Shown: piece by piece, positions 16,918-24,611 of the stretch | Position numbering within the stretch: position 1 is the stretch's first letter | How the letters are laid out: each line of letters starts with the position of its first letter | NCBI RefSeq assembly: GCF_009720865.1 | Contig: NZ_WNLA01000030.1 | Location: 1-53,073 of the forward strand | Length of the DNA: 53,073 nt | Source: Pseudoduganella ginsengisoli | GTDB lineage: Bacteria > Pseudomonadota > Gammaproteobacteria > Burkholderiales > Burkholderiaceae_D | Direction of reading: 5' to 3' | Notes under the pieces: generated by a model | The model's input: the letters and a program-made list of their open reading frames with translations, nothing else | The model's database searches: none | Told to the model about the DNA's origin: nothing | Position numbers and translations under genes: made by a program

Positions 16918-17558
16918 CGCGCCACTCCCGTACCCAGCGGCTCGGCCAGCCGCACGGCAGGATCCGCGCGCAGCGCCGCCAGCAATTGCGGCTGGTGCGC
17001 CGCATCCACGCCGATCAGATAAGCGCCAGCCACCGTCGGCCCATCGACGATGCGGGCGCCCGACGCCTGCAGCACGCGCTGCACTTGATCGAAGCGCGCA
17101 TCCGGCTGGAACATCACGACGACGTCCGGCGCGGCCGCCTTGCCGCTGCCCAGCGCGCGGTACGACGGTTCATTGCTGCCAATGGCTTGCCACAGCGTCA
17201 CTCCCAACCCGGCAATGATGGCAAATTGCGCGGCCAGCGCCCAGTTGCGCCAGCCGCCGGCGTCAAAGTAAGCAGCAATGCGGTGCAGGACGCCATGCCG
17301 TGGCGGCTGTGCCGCGCCATTTAACTGCGGCATCAGCCGCGCCAATGCAGCTTCTGCATCCAGTCCGGCCGGCAATGGCGGTTCAGCCGACATCAGGCGG
17401 CGTTCCCGCGCCACGTCGGCACGGCAGGCAGCGCAACTGTCCAGGTGCTGCGCCACCCTGGCTTGTTCGGTGGCCGGCAGCGTGCCGGCCACATGCCACG
17501 GCAACAATTCCTGCACGGCCAAATGTTCGTGCAATTGGGGGGATGGCTGCGGTTTCAC
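16914..17558 (-). CDS. Membrane anti-sigma factor with propeptide-like periplasmic domain
   Basis: A 214-residue protein starting with GTG (17558), overlapping the sigma gene by four bases. The cytosolic part has a zinc-binding anti-sigma motif, His38-x3-Cys42-x2-Cys45 (HLDSCAAC), which normally holds the sigma factor. One membrane helix spans about 104-125 (WALAAQFAIIAGLGVTLWQA). The periplasmic part (about 145-210) reads VVVMFQPDARFDQVQRVL ... GAYLIGV ... LRADPAVRLAEPL. This is the beta-alpha-beta pattern of subtilase propeptides (I9-like). I infer that this domain is the docking site or substrate of the S8 protease encoded next. Confidence 0.87.
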   Translation of the reverse strand: MKPQPSPQLHEHLAVQELLPWHVAGTLPATEQARVAQHLDSCAACRADVARERRLMSAEPPLPAGLDAEAALARLMPQLNGAAQPPRHGVLHRIAAYFDAGGWRNWALAAQFAIIAGLGVTLWQAIGSNEPSYRALGSGKAAAPDVVVMFQPDARFDQVQRVLQASGARIVDGPTVAGAYLIGVDAAHQPQLLAALRADPAVRLAEPLGTGVAR

Positions 17559-18133
17559 TCTATTTCTTCCCTATGCGAAGACAGCATGGTTTTCAAACGC
17601 TGGCGAGCGTGAAACATGCGCGTTTTGACCGTGTTGACGGGGCAGCCCATGGTGTCGGCGATTTCCTGATACGCCATGCCATGAAAATACGTCAGGCTGA
17701 CCACCATGCGCTGTTCCAGCGGCAAGGCGTCCAGTGCTGCGCTGACGCCCTGCTGCAATTGTTTACCCGATGCGGCGCGTTCCGGTTCCAGTTCTTCGCC
17801 GCCCGGCAATTCCGATGTGAATTCTTCCGGTTCATCGACGCCCCGCAGCGCCTTCAGCGCCTGCCGGTAGGCGATGCCGAATATCCACGTCGACACTTTG
17901 CTGCTGCCATCAAATGTTTGCGCTTTTTGCCACACGACCAGCAGCGTGTCATTGATGACTTCCTCAATCAGCGGGGCATTGCGCGTCATGCGCCCCAGGA
18001 AGCGCGCCAGGCGGGGAAAATAGGCGCGGTACAATTCTTGAAAAGCATGGCGGTCGCCACGGCTGATGGACGCAATCAGCCGCGCGTCGCCGTCGCCGGC
18101 GCCAATTCCTGCCCATCCCCAGTTTTTCAGCAT
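17555..18133 (-). CDS. ECF-type RNA polymerase sigma factor
   Basis: A 192-residue group 4 sigma factor. Region 2 (about 28-95) includes FQELYRAYFPRLARFLGRMT and the -10-melting stretch VSTWIFGIAYRQALKALR. Region 4 (about 130-185) has ALPLEQRMVVSLTYFHGMAYQEIA and the helix-turn-helix MGCPVNTVKTRMFHARQRL for the -35 box. The start ATG at 18133 has GGAG nine bases upstream. The gene heads an operon with its anti-sigma factor and an S8 protease. A matching ECF-type promoter lies just upstream, so it probably activates its own transcription. Confidence 0.95.
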   Translation of the reverse strand: MLKNWGWAGIGAGDGDARLIASISRGDRHAFQELYRAYFPRLARFLGRMTRNAPLIEEVINDTLLVVWQKAQTFDGSSKVSTWIFGIAYRQALKALRGVDEPEEFTSELPGGEELEPERAASGKQLQQGVSAALDALPLEQRMVVSLTYFHGMAYQEIADTMGCPVNTVKTRMFHARQRLKTMLSSHREEIE

Positions 18134-18169
18134 GCAGCTATTCTCCAGCTTATCTTCCTTTGAGCGGTC

Positions 18170-18195
18170 TATACCCGTTCGGCGCAGAAAGGTTC
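18170..18195 (-). promoter_or_regulatory. ECF-type promoter of the sigma/anti-sigma/protease operon
   Basis: On the minus strand GAACC (18191-18195) is followed after 16 bases by GTATA (18170-18174). The GAAC-type -35 core is characteristic of ECF promoters. The site is 37 bases from the sigma gene start, consistent with autoregulation. Confidence 0.55.
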
Positions 18196-18304
18196 AATAG
18201 CGCAGCACAATTTTACGCCCGCCCGAGCCCACGCCCGCGCCATGTTCTGGACAATTTGCCATCAGGCACGACACAATGGACTGTCTCCACTCTCTGACGC
18301 CACC

Positions 18305-19102
18305 ATGTTCCGCACCGTGCTGCTTGCCTGCTTGCTAACGACAGCGCCCGCCATGGCGGCAACTTGTCCCGACCCGCTACGCGCCGGCATCAGCGAACTG
18401 GGCTATTCCGGCTACCTGGAGCAGGAACTGCCCCGTGGCGCCGCAGCCGACGTGCTGCGCGAAGCGGCGCGCCGCAGCGGCTGCACGGTCGAATTGACGC
18501 TTTATCCCCGTTCCCGCCTGTTTGTGGAATTCGATCAGGGCCACGTGGACGTGGCGGCCAGCGCTGCCCGCTCCGATGAACGGGACCGCAGCGGGGTTTT
18601 CATTCCGTATGCGATGTCGCGTTTCGATCTGGTGCTGGCATCCCGCCCGGCGCGCCGCTTCCACAGCCTGGCCGATTTTGTCACCCATGGCACGGGCACG
18701 TTGAATATTGTGCGGGGTGCGTTTTATACGCCAGACGTGCTGCGCCAGCTGGAGCGCTTGCGCAGCCTGGCGCGGCTGGAAGAAGTCACGGATTTTGAAA
18801 TGGCGTTCCGCAAAATGGCAGCCGGGCGCGCTGCCGGCACGCTGGCGCCGGAAATGGTGTCGGCGCGGCTGCTCGATCAATTCAGCCTGGCCGCGACCAG
18901 CCATGTCATCGCCATTCCGGAATCCCCGCCGATGGAGGTGGGCGCTTACCTGTCGCGCAATTCGCTGTCCGTGGCAGAACAGGATGCGCTGGCCAACGCC
19001 CTGCGCGCGATGGCGCAAGATGGCGCCATCCTGGCGATTTACCGCAAATACCTGGGCGACGCCGCGGCGCGCGCCCTGCTGAGCGGAGGGCGGCGGCGCT
19101 GA
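18305..19102 (+). CDS. Orphan periplasmic solute-binding protein (SBP_bac_3-like)
   Basis: A 265-residue exported protein. The signal peptide is residues 1-18 (MFRTVLLACLLTTAPAMA). The remainder has the two-lobe amino-acid-binding pattern: GISELGYSGYLEQEL, an R-S-R-L-F-V-E-F-D-Q-G-x-V-D-V block, SARSDERDRSG, and a late KYLGD helix. I chose the ATG at 18305 over the one at 18242 because the signal peptide starts there. No permease or ATPase gene is next to it, so it is either a component of a distant transporter or a free-standing sensor. It is divergent from the ECF sigma operon and shares its 170-base upstream region. Ligand unknown. Confidence 0.82.
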   Translation: MFRTVLLACLLTTAPAMAATCPDPLRAGISELGYSGYLEQELPRGAAADVLREAARRSGCTVELTLYPRSRLFVEFDQGHVDVAASAARSDERDRSGVFIPYAMSRFDLVLASRPARRFHSLADFVTHGTGTLNIVRGAFYTPDVLRQLERLRSLARLEEVTDFEMAFRKMAAGRAAGTLAPEMVSARLLDQFSLAATSHVIAIPESPPMEVGAYLSRNSLSVAEQDALANALRAMAQDGAILAIYRKYLGDAAARALLSGGRRR

Positions 19103-19108
19103 CCGGCG

Positions 19109-20920
19109 CTATGGCAGCGGCCCGGCCTTGCACATCCGGTAAGGATAAGGCTGCGTGCCCACTGCCGCGTGATAATTGGCGCAGCTGGCCGGGTCGTAAG
19201 CCAGCCCGACATAGCGCAAGCGGCGCGCCGCTTCCACTTCCATCGCGCGGTCTTCCGATGCCGTATCCTTGCGGTATTGCGGCTGCAGCGCCAGCGTACA
19301 GCCGCCAGCCGCCCCGCGTTCCACCTGCGCCTTCATGCGCACATGCGCCGTCAGCCATTCCAGCTTGCGGCATCCCGCCTCGCTGTCCGTGAGCCCCAGC
19401 GTACGGGCAATGGCGGTCTTGCGCTGCATGCCGGTGGCGCGCTGGTCGGTCGCCAGCGGGAACATAATGTAGTGCGGGCCGCCCCGCTGCGCAATGATGT
19501 CTTGCCTGTGCTGCACGTACGCGGGCGATTCCGGAAAACCGGAGCCCAGCCCCACCACCGCTGCTTCACGCGGCATGAATTGCGCCAGCCAGCCCATAGG
19601 GGAATCTTGCGACGCCTGGAAAATCACGGCGTGCTGCGGTTGTTCGATGGCCGGCGTGTCCGCCGAAAACGCCTGTTCCGCCCAGCCCGCATGGCCCCAC
19701 GTGGTAAACGGCAGCACAGCAACGGACGCCGCCAGCAACAGCCAGCCTGCCAGGCGGCGTGCATAGTCCGCGCAAGCCAGCGTATGCACCAGCAGCCAGA
19801 ACAGCAAAGGCGCGAGCAATTCCAGCGGCGCCAGATAGCGGTAAATACTGAACAGGCGCACCCACACGACGTACGCGACTGCGGCGAACACCAGCAGGAA
19901 CACGCCGCGCGGCGCCAGTCCAGGGTGACCGCCGCCACGCACGCGGCGCAGCACAGCCCCGAGCGCCCATGCAATGACGGCGGAATACAGCAGCGGCCAA
20001 ATGATTTGCTGGATCGGCACTTCCGCGATCCGGCTCATGTTGCCGCTGAAGACAAAGGGCCACAACAGCGCTTCCTTCGCGTTGCGCGGCAAATGGCCTT
20101 CATCGAGCACGCCCAGTTCCGACGCCATCGGGCTGTGGAACAGGTTATTAAATTGCGGGAACAGCGGATTACCGAAGCGGCTCCACATGTGGAACATCCA
20201 GTAGCCGGCTGTCGCCGCCATCCCTGCCAGGACACCGACGCCATACACGAACGCGGTACGCACGCGCACCCACGGCGTTGCCGCCACCGTCAGCAAGGCC
20301 ACGCACGCGCCCATCGCATACGACACATTGGTGAGTTTCAAACCCAGCCCCAGTCCCATGACCGCGCCCGCGCTCAACAGCAAGCCCGACGCATCCCGCT
20401 GCGCCAGCCGCTCCCAGTGGCGCAACAGGCTGTAGACGGATGCCAGCACCAGCAACGCGGTCAGGTTGTCGCCCATCGAATTGCCCAGCTCCGACAGGAA
20501 GGCCGCGCTCATGATCCCGGCCACTGCCAGCAGCATGGCCAATCGCCCTTCCCCCACCAGCACGCGCGCAATGGCCGCTACCAGCACAAAGGCCAGGCCA
20601 TGCAGCGCGCCAAACACAAAGCCGGCCACCGGCGCCGGGAACCAGTGCGTCACCAGGTAATACGGCACATCGAGCATCGGGTTGAAATAGGTCTGGAAGC
20701 CGGCCGGCGACAAGTCCACACCCAAACGCCCGTTCAGCAGCGCATACACGTTATACAAATGGTAGTTGCGCATATCCCAGCCATCGTCCTGCCCCATGGC
20801 CAGCGACAGCAGGCCGCACAGCAGCGGCACGATGACGGCAGCGCGGGCCGGCGCGCGCGGATGGCCCAGCGGCGCCGCGCGGCGCAGCAGCCACGCTTCC
20901 AGGCGAGCCAGCCGCGTCAT
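19109..20920 (-). CDS. Multi-TM membrane protein, putative GT-C glycosyltransferase
   Basis: A 603-residue integral membrane protein with about ten hydrophobic helices in residues 25-440 and a soluble C-terminal region of about 150 residues. An acidic DDGWDMRNYHLYN motif follows the first helix. It resembles the catalytic Asp-containing first loop of GT-C enzymes that use lipid-linked sugars, but I do not recognise a named family. The ATG at 20920 overlaps the stop of the GT2 gene (ATGA), so the two are co-translated. A DPM1-like synthase making a lipid-phosphate sugar and a membrane enzyme using it is the natural reading. Acceptor is unknown. Confidence 0.7.
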   Translation of the reverse strand: MTRLARLEAWLLRRAAPLGHPRAPARAAVIVPLLCGLLSLAMGQDDGWDMRNYHLYNVYALLNGRLGVDLSPAGFQTYFNPMLDVPYYLVTHWFPAPVAGFVFGALHGLAFVLVAAIARVLVGEGRLAMLLAVAGIMSAAFLSELGNSMGDNLTALLVLASVYSLLRHWERLAQRDASGLLLSAGAVMGLGLGLKLTNVSYAMGACVALLTVAATPWVRVRTAFVYGVGVLAGMAATAGYWMFHMWSRFGNPLFPQFNNLFHSPMASELGVLDEGHLPRNAKEALLWPFVFSGNMSRIAEVPIQQIIWPLLYSAVIAWALGAVLRRVRGGGHPGLAPRGVFLLVFAAVAYVVWVRLFSIYRYLAPLELLAPLLFWLLVHTLACADYARRLAGWLLLAASVAVLPFTTWGHAGWAEQAFSADTPAIEQPQHAVIFQASQDSPMGWLAQFMPREAAVVGLGSGFPESPAYVQHRQDIIAQRGGPHYIMFPLATDQRATGMQRKTAIARTLGLTDSEAGCRKLEWLTAHVRMKAQVERGAAGGCTLALQPQYRKDTASEDRAMEVEAARRLRYVGLAYDPASCANYHAAVGTQPYPYRMCKAGPLP

Positions 20921-21858
20921 CGCTGCGCCCCGAAGGCAGGCACGGACAAATACGCAAAGCGCTTTTGTTCGATACGGGATTTGGTCACGGCGTCGAGGAT
21001 GATGCCGCACACCAGCAAGATTATCCCCAGCAGCATCAGCGATGCGCACAGCACGGCCGTCGGCAGGCGCGGCACGAGGCCCGTGTCCAGGTAGGTTGCC
21101 AGCACCGGAACCGCCAGCACGATGGACGCCAGGAAGCACAGCAGGAATCCGATGCCGTAAAACATCAATGGCCGCTCGGATTTAAACAGCCGCAAAATCG
21201 TCATCAATATGCGGGCGCCATCGCGGTACGTATTCAATTTACTGAACGACCCTTCCGGCCGCGCTTTATAAACCGTTTCCACTTCCGCCACCGGCAAGCG
21301 CAATTCCAGCGCATGCACGGTCAATTCAGTTTCCGTTTCAAATCCCGTCGAATGGGCGGCAAACGATTTGACGTAGCGGCGCGAAAACACGCGATAGCCG
21401 GACAAGATATCGTTGAACGTGCGGCCAAACACGGCAGCCAGGCAGCCTGTCAGCAGGCGGTTGCCGAAACGGTGGCCAAAGCGGTAGGCGGCCTGCTCGT
21501 CCGCCACGCGGCTGCCCACCACCATGTCCAGCCCCTCGTTCAGCATTTTCTCCACCAGTTGCGGCGCAACGGAGGCGTCATACGTATCGTCGCCATCGAC
21601 CATGATGTACGCGTCAGCCTCGACGTCGGCAAACATGCGGCGCACGACGCTGCCTTTGCCCTGCGCCGTCACGTGGCGGACGGTGGCGCCCGCCTCGCGT
21701 GCAATGCGCACCGTATCGTCAGTGGAATTGTTATCGAAGACATACACCTGCGCGGATGGCAGGTAGCGGTTGAAATCGCGGATGATGGCGGCAATCGTGG
21801 CCGCTTCGTTATAGCAGGGAACGAGCACCGCGATGCGTACATTGGGGAACTGTGGCAT
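20917..21858 (-). CDS. Family 2 glycosyltransferase (DPM1/polyprenyl-phosphate sugar synthase-like)
   Basis: A 313-residue GT2 enzyme with two C-terminal membrane helices. The GT-A domain (1-225) shows VLVPCYNEAATIAAII, VFDNNSTDDT, the DxD-type VDGDDTYD and the acceptor-side GRTFNDILSGYRVFSRRYVK typical of polyprenyl-phosphate glycosyltransferases. Helices lie at about 232-255 and 270-297. I start it at the ATG 21858; the only earlier option is a TTG inside a T-run. It overlaps the downstream membrane protein gene by four bases. A strong terminator for the upstream gene sits immediately before it, with a TATAAT in its loop that could serve as its own -10 box. Confidence 0.87.
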   Translation of the reverse strand: MPQFPNVRIAVLVPCYNEAATIAAIIRDFNRYLPSAQVYVFDNNSTDDTVRIAREAGATVRHVTAQGKGSVVRRMFADVEADAYIMVDGDDTYDASVAPQLVEKMLNEGLDMVVGSRVADEQAAYRFGHRFGNRLLTGCLAAVFGRTFNDILSGYRVFSRRYVKSFAAHSTGFETETELTVHALELRLPVAEVETVYKARPEGSFSKLNTYRDGARILMTILRLFKSERPLMFYGIGFLLCFLASIVLAVPVLATYLDTGLVPRLPTAVLCASLMLLGIILLVCGIILDAVTKSRIEQKRFAYLSVPAFGAQR

Positions 21859-21871
21859 GGACAATCTGGCC

Positions 21872-21899
21872 AAAAAAATAACCCGCCATTATAGCGGGC
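21872..21899 (-). terminator. Rho-independent terminator of the GNAT gene
   Basis: On the minus strand GCCCGC, loop TATAAT, GGCGGG, then TTATTTTTTT (T-run opposite 21872-21878). It follows the GNAT stop by 37 bases and ends right at the start of the GT2 gene. Confidence 0.85.
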
Positions 21900-21935
21900 A
21901 ACGCAGGCATCCACGGCATGCTGGGCCATTGACGC

Positions 21936-22799
21936 TCAGCCCAGTTCAAACGTCGTGATGCCATACGTCCGCGCCAGGTCCAGCACCGGCGCGGCGCCCG
22001 TATACATGCGCGCAGTTTCAAAACACGGCTGCATGCCGTAACTGCGGGCCAGCGCCATGGCTTCCCGGTTCGGTTCCGGCACATCCAGGTAAATGGGGCT
22101 GCCGGCCGGTACATGCAGCAATAACGCGTCGAACAGCGCGTGCGCTTGCGCCGGCGTATCCGCAAACAGGGGCCCCACCTTGTAGCCGGTGCGGCATGGC
22201 CGCAGCACCGCGTAACCCGCCAGCCGCCCTGCCGCGGCAATGCCCAGCGCCACACTGCCCGGCTGCGTGATCCAGTGCTGCACGAAGATGCTGCGGTCGC
22301 CGGCAAAAAATGGCCGGTCGTAGCGCACCACTTCAGTGGCGCTGACCGATGCCAGCGGCACCACGCCGCCATGCGCGCCGTGCATGCCGGGTCCGCCAGA
22401 GTCTCCAGCCATACCGCGTCCCGTCCCTTCGAAACGCACGTTCCGGTGCGCCAGTACAAAGCCGGACTTCGCATAATTGCCCTGCTGCGCCGGCACGCCA
22501 TCCAGGCCCACCGTGCGCCCCGCCAATTGCGCCATGCCTGCGTTCCAGATGGCCATGCCATGGCCTTGCCCCCTGAATCGCGGCAGGGCGATGTAGCCGC
22601 CGATAAAGCCAAACCGTTCGCCATAGCGCACGGCAAAAATACTGGCGGCAGGGACGCCATCCACCAGCGCCAGCAAATAGCCGCCCGGATCGGCCGCATA
22701 AAAACTGTCCGCATCGTGCAGGCCGGGATTCCAGCCCTCCGCGGCAGCCCAGTCCAGCACCATGCCCAGTTGCGCTTTGGTCATCACACATATATCCAT
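21936..22799 (-). CDS. GNAT-family N-acetyltransferase (two-domain)
   Basis: A 287-residue cytosolic protein. The N-terminal GNAT domain (1-140) has the acetyl-CoA-binding pattern R-F-R-G-Q-G-H-G (about 89-96) after the strand IGGYIALP. A second, GNAT-like half (about 165-287) contains YAVLRPCRTGYKVGPLFADT and PIYLDVPEPN, the layout of the YitH/Acetyltransf_18 type proteins. I chose the ATG at 22799, which has a good SD (AGGAGA). The gene is monocistronic with a terminator behind it. Substrate cannot be predicted. A Gly-rich loop (about 125-145, GTGRGMAGDSGGPGMHGAHG) between the halves is unusual. Confidence 0.85.
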   Translation of the reverse strand: MDICVMTKAQLGMVLDWAAAEGWNPGLHDADSFYAADPGGYLLALVDGVPAASIFAVRYGERFGFIGGYIALPRFRGQGHGMAIWNAGMAQLAGRTVGLDGVPAQQGNYAKSGFVLAHRNVRFEGTGRGMAGDSGGPGMHGAHGGVVPLASVSATEVVRYDRPFFAGDRSIFVQHWITQPGSVALGIAAAGRLAGYAVLRPCRTGYKVGPLFADTPAQAHALFDALLLHVPAGSPIYLDVPEPNREAMALARSYGMQPCFETARMYTGAAPVLDLARTYGITTFELG

Positions 22800-22927
22800 G
22801 GCCGTCTCCTGTTTATCCAGCACGCTACGGCGCGGACACCCCGCTGTCAATTGTTGCCCGAAGTCCACAGCCAGCTTGTCACGACGCCCGGCAAGCCGCA
22901 CACTGAATCCACTTTCCTCATGCCACC

Positions 22928-24532
22928 ATGACCAAGCTACGCCGCCTTGCGCTCACCCTGCTGCTGACCTGTTGCGGCGGCGTCCATGCCGAGCCGCAGC
23001 TCGACCACGTCCGCATGCAGCTGCGCTGGATGCACCAGTTCCAGTTTGCCGGCTATTACGCGGCCGTCCAGCAAGGCTATTACCGTGAAGCGGGCCTGGA
23101 TGTGGAACTCATCCCCGGCAATAACGTGGCGCCCGCCATTACACGGGTATTGAAGGGGGAAGCGGATTTCGGCGTCACCAATGCGGGCCTGGCGCAAGCG
23201 TACGTCGAAGGCAAGCCGGTGGTGGCGCTGGCGGCTATCTTGCAGTCATCGCCCAGCGTGTGGATCACCCGGGGCGACTTGACGCGTCCCGCCGACCTGG
23301 TGGGCAAGCGCCTGATGACGCTGCCATCGCCTGAAAATGCCGAATTGCTGGCCGTGTTCCTGTATGAAGGCATTCCGCTGGAACAGTTGAACCTGCAAAT
23401 GACCAGCTACCGTATCGATGACCTGGTCGAGGGCAAGACCGATGCCTTCAATGCGTACATCAGCAATGAACCGGACCAGTTGCGCAGGCGTGGCATTCCA
23501 TACAACGTTATCAGCCCGCGCCAGTATGGCGTGGACTTTTACAGTGAAGTGCTGTTCACCAGCCAGGAACAAATCCGCGAGCATCCGGAGCGTGTGCGCG
23601 CCTTCCGCGCCGCTACGTTAAAGGGCTGGCAATATGCACTGGACCATCAGGACGAAATCGTCAAACTGATCCACGAAAAATATGCACCGGAATTATCGGA
23701 AGACCACTTGCGGTACGAAGCGCAGGAAATGGCCAAGCTGGCATTGCCGACACTGGTGCCGCTGGGTCATATGAACCCGGGCCGCTGGCAGCATATTGCG
23801 GAAACCTACCGCAAGCTGGGCCTCGTCCAACGCACGGTGCCGCTGGACGGTATGATTTACGACCCGGAACCGCCGCGCGCCGACCTGCGCCCGCTGTATT
23901 ACACGCTGGCCGGCATCAGCGTGCTGTTGCTGGCGGCCGCGGGGCTGGCCATGACGTATCACCGCCTGTACCGCCAGTTGCAGCGTACGACGGCGGAACG
24001 GGAAGCGGCGCTGCGAGAAGTGCGGCGCCTCGCGCATTACGACCCGCTCACCAGCTTGCCAAACCGCCTGCTGCTCGATGAATTGATGCAGCAGGCGCTG
24101 GCCAGTGCGCGCCGCCAGCGCCAGCACGTGGCCGTCTGCTTTATCGACCTCGATGGCTTCAAGCCCATCAACGATGCCTTGGGCCACGCGGCAGGCGACC
24201 ACGTGCTGCAAGAAATTGCGTCGCGGCTGCGTCAGTCGCTGCGCAACAGCGATGTCGTGGCGCGCTGGGGCGGCGATGAATTCGTCGCCGTGTTGCCGGA
24301 TACGTCGGAGCTGGCCGCCGTGGAATGCATGGCGCAAGTGCGGCAGCGGCTCGTGCAGTCATTGCGGCTGTCCGGACACGAATACCACGTCAACGCCAGC
24401 GTCGGCATCGCCATGTATCCGGCCCACAGTGAAAACCGCGCGGAATTATTGGAACTGGCCGACCAGGCCATGTATTGCGCCAAGACGCAGGGAAAAGGCC
24501 GGACGTGCATCGCCTCCCGCCCCGGCGCGTGA
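22928..24532 (+). CDS. NMT1/THI5-like periplasmic sensor diguanylate cyclase
   Basis: A 534-residue transmembrane receptor. A signal peptide (1-21) is followed by an NMT1/THI5-type binding domain (about 25-310) with QLRWMHQFQFAGYYAA and EADFGVTNAGLAQAY, as in ABC binding proteins for thiamine precursors and related compounds. One membrane helix (325-343) leads through a short coiled coil to a GGDEF domain (370-530) with intact GGDEF at 448-452. RNSD at 439-442 is the inhibitory RxxD site. The protein should turn binding of a small molecule, possibly a pyrimidine, into cyclic di-GMP synthesis. The start ATG has a weak SD. It ends in a hairpin shared with the convergent TonB receptor gene. Confidence 0.9.
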   Translation: MTKLRRLALTLLLTCCGGVHAEPQLDHVRMQLRWMHQFQFAGYYAAVQQGYYREAGLDVELIPGNNVAPAITRVLKGEADFGVTNAGLAQAYVEGKPVVALAAILQSSPSVWITRGDLTRPADLVGKRLMTLPSPENAELLAVFLYEGIPLEQLNLQMTSYRIDDLVEGKTDAFNAYISNEPDQLRRRGIPYNVISPRQYGVDFYSEVLFTSQEQIREHPERVRAFRAATLKGWQYALDHQDEIVKLIHEKYAPELSEDHLRYEAQEMAKLALPTLVPLGHMNPGRWQHIAETYRKLGLVQRTVPLDGMIYDPEPPRADLRPLYYTLAGISVLLLAAAGLAMTYHRLYRQLQRTTAEREAALREVRRLAHYDPLTSLPNRLLLDELMQQALASARRQRQHVAVCFIDLDGFKPINDALGHAAGDHVLQEIASRLRQSLRNSDVVARWGGDEFVAVLPDTSELAAVECMAQVRQRLVQSLRLSGHEYHVNASVGIAMYPAHSENRAELLELADQAMYCAKTQGKGRTCIASRPGA

Positions 24533-24544
24533 GGTAAAAAAAAA

Positions 24545-24571
24545 CCGCTCCGTGTGACGGGAGCGGCTTTT
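24545..24571. terminator. Bidirectional terminator between convergent genes
   Basis: CCGCTCCGT (24545-24553) pairs with ACGGGAGCGG (24557-24566, one bulged G). It is flanked by an A-run on the left and TTTT on the right, so it works on both strands for the cyclase gene and the TonB receptor gene. Confidence 0.88.
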
Positions 24572-24611
24572 GCATGGCGGGGCAAGCCCCGCCTTACGCG
24601 ATCAGATGCAA

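Noticed and set aside
18242..18304. Upstream ATG (18242) as start of the binding protein gene
   Set aside because: It would place 21 polar residues before a normal signal peptide that starts at 18305.
19169..21094. 641-codon plus-strand open frame
   Set aside because: Antisense to the GT-C-like and GT2 genes; His/Arg/Gln-rich composition and no recognisable fold.
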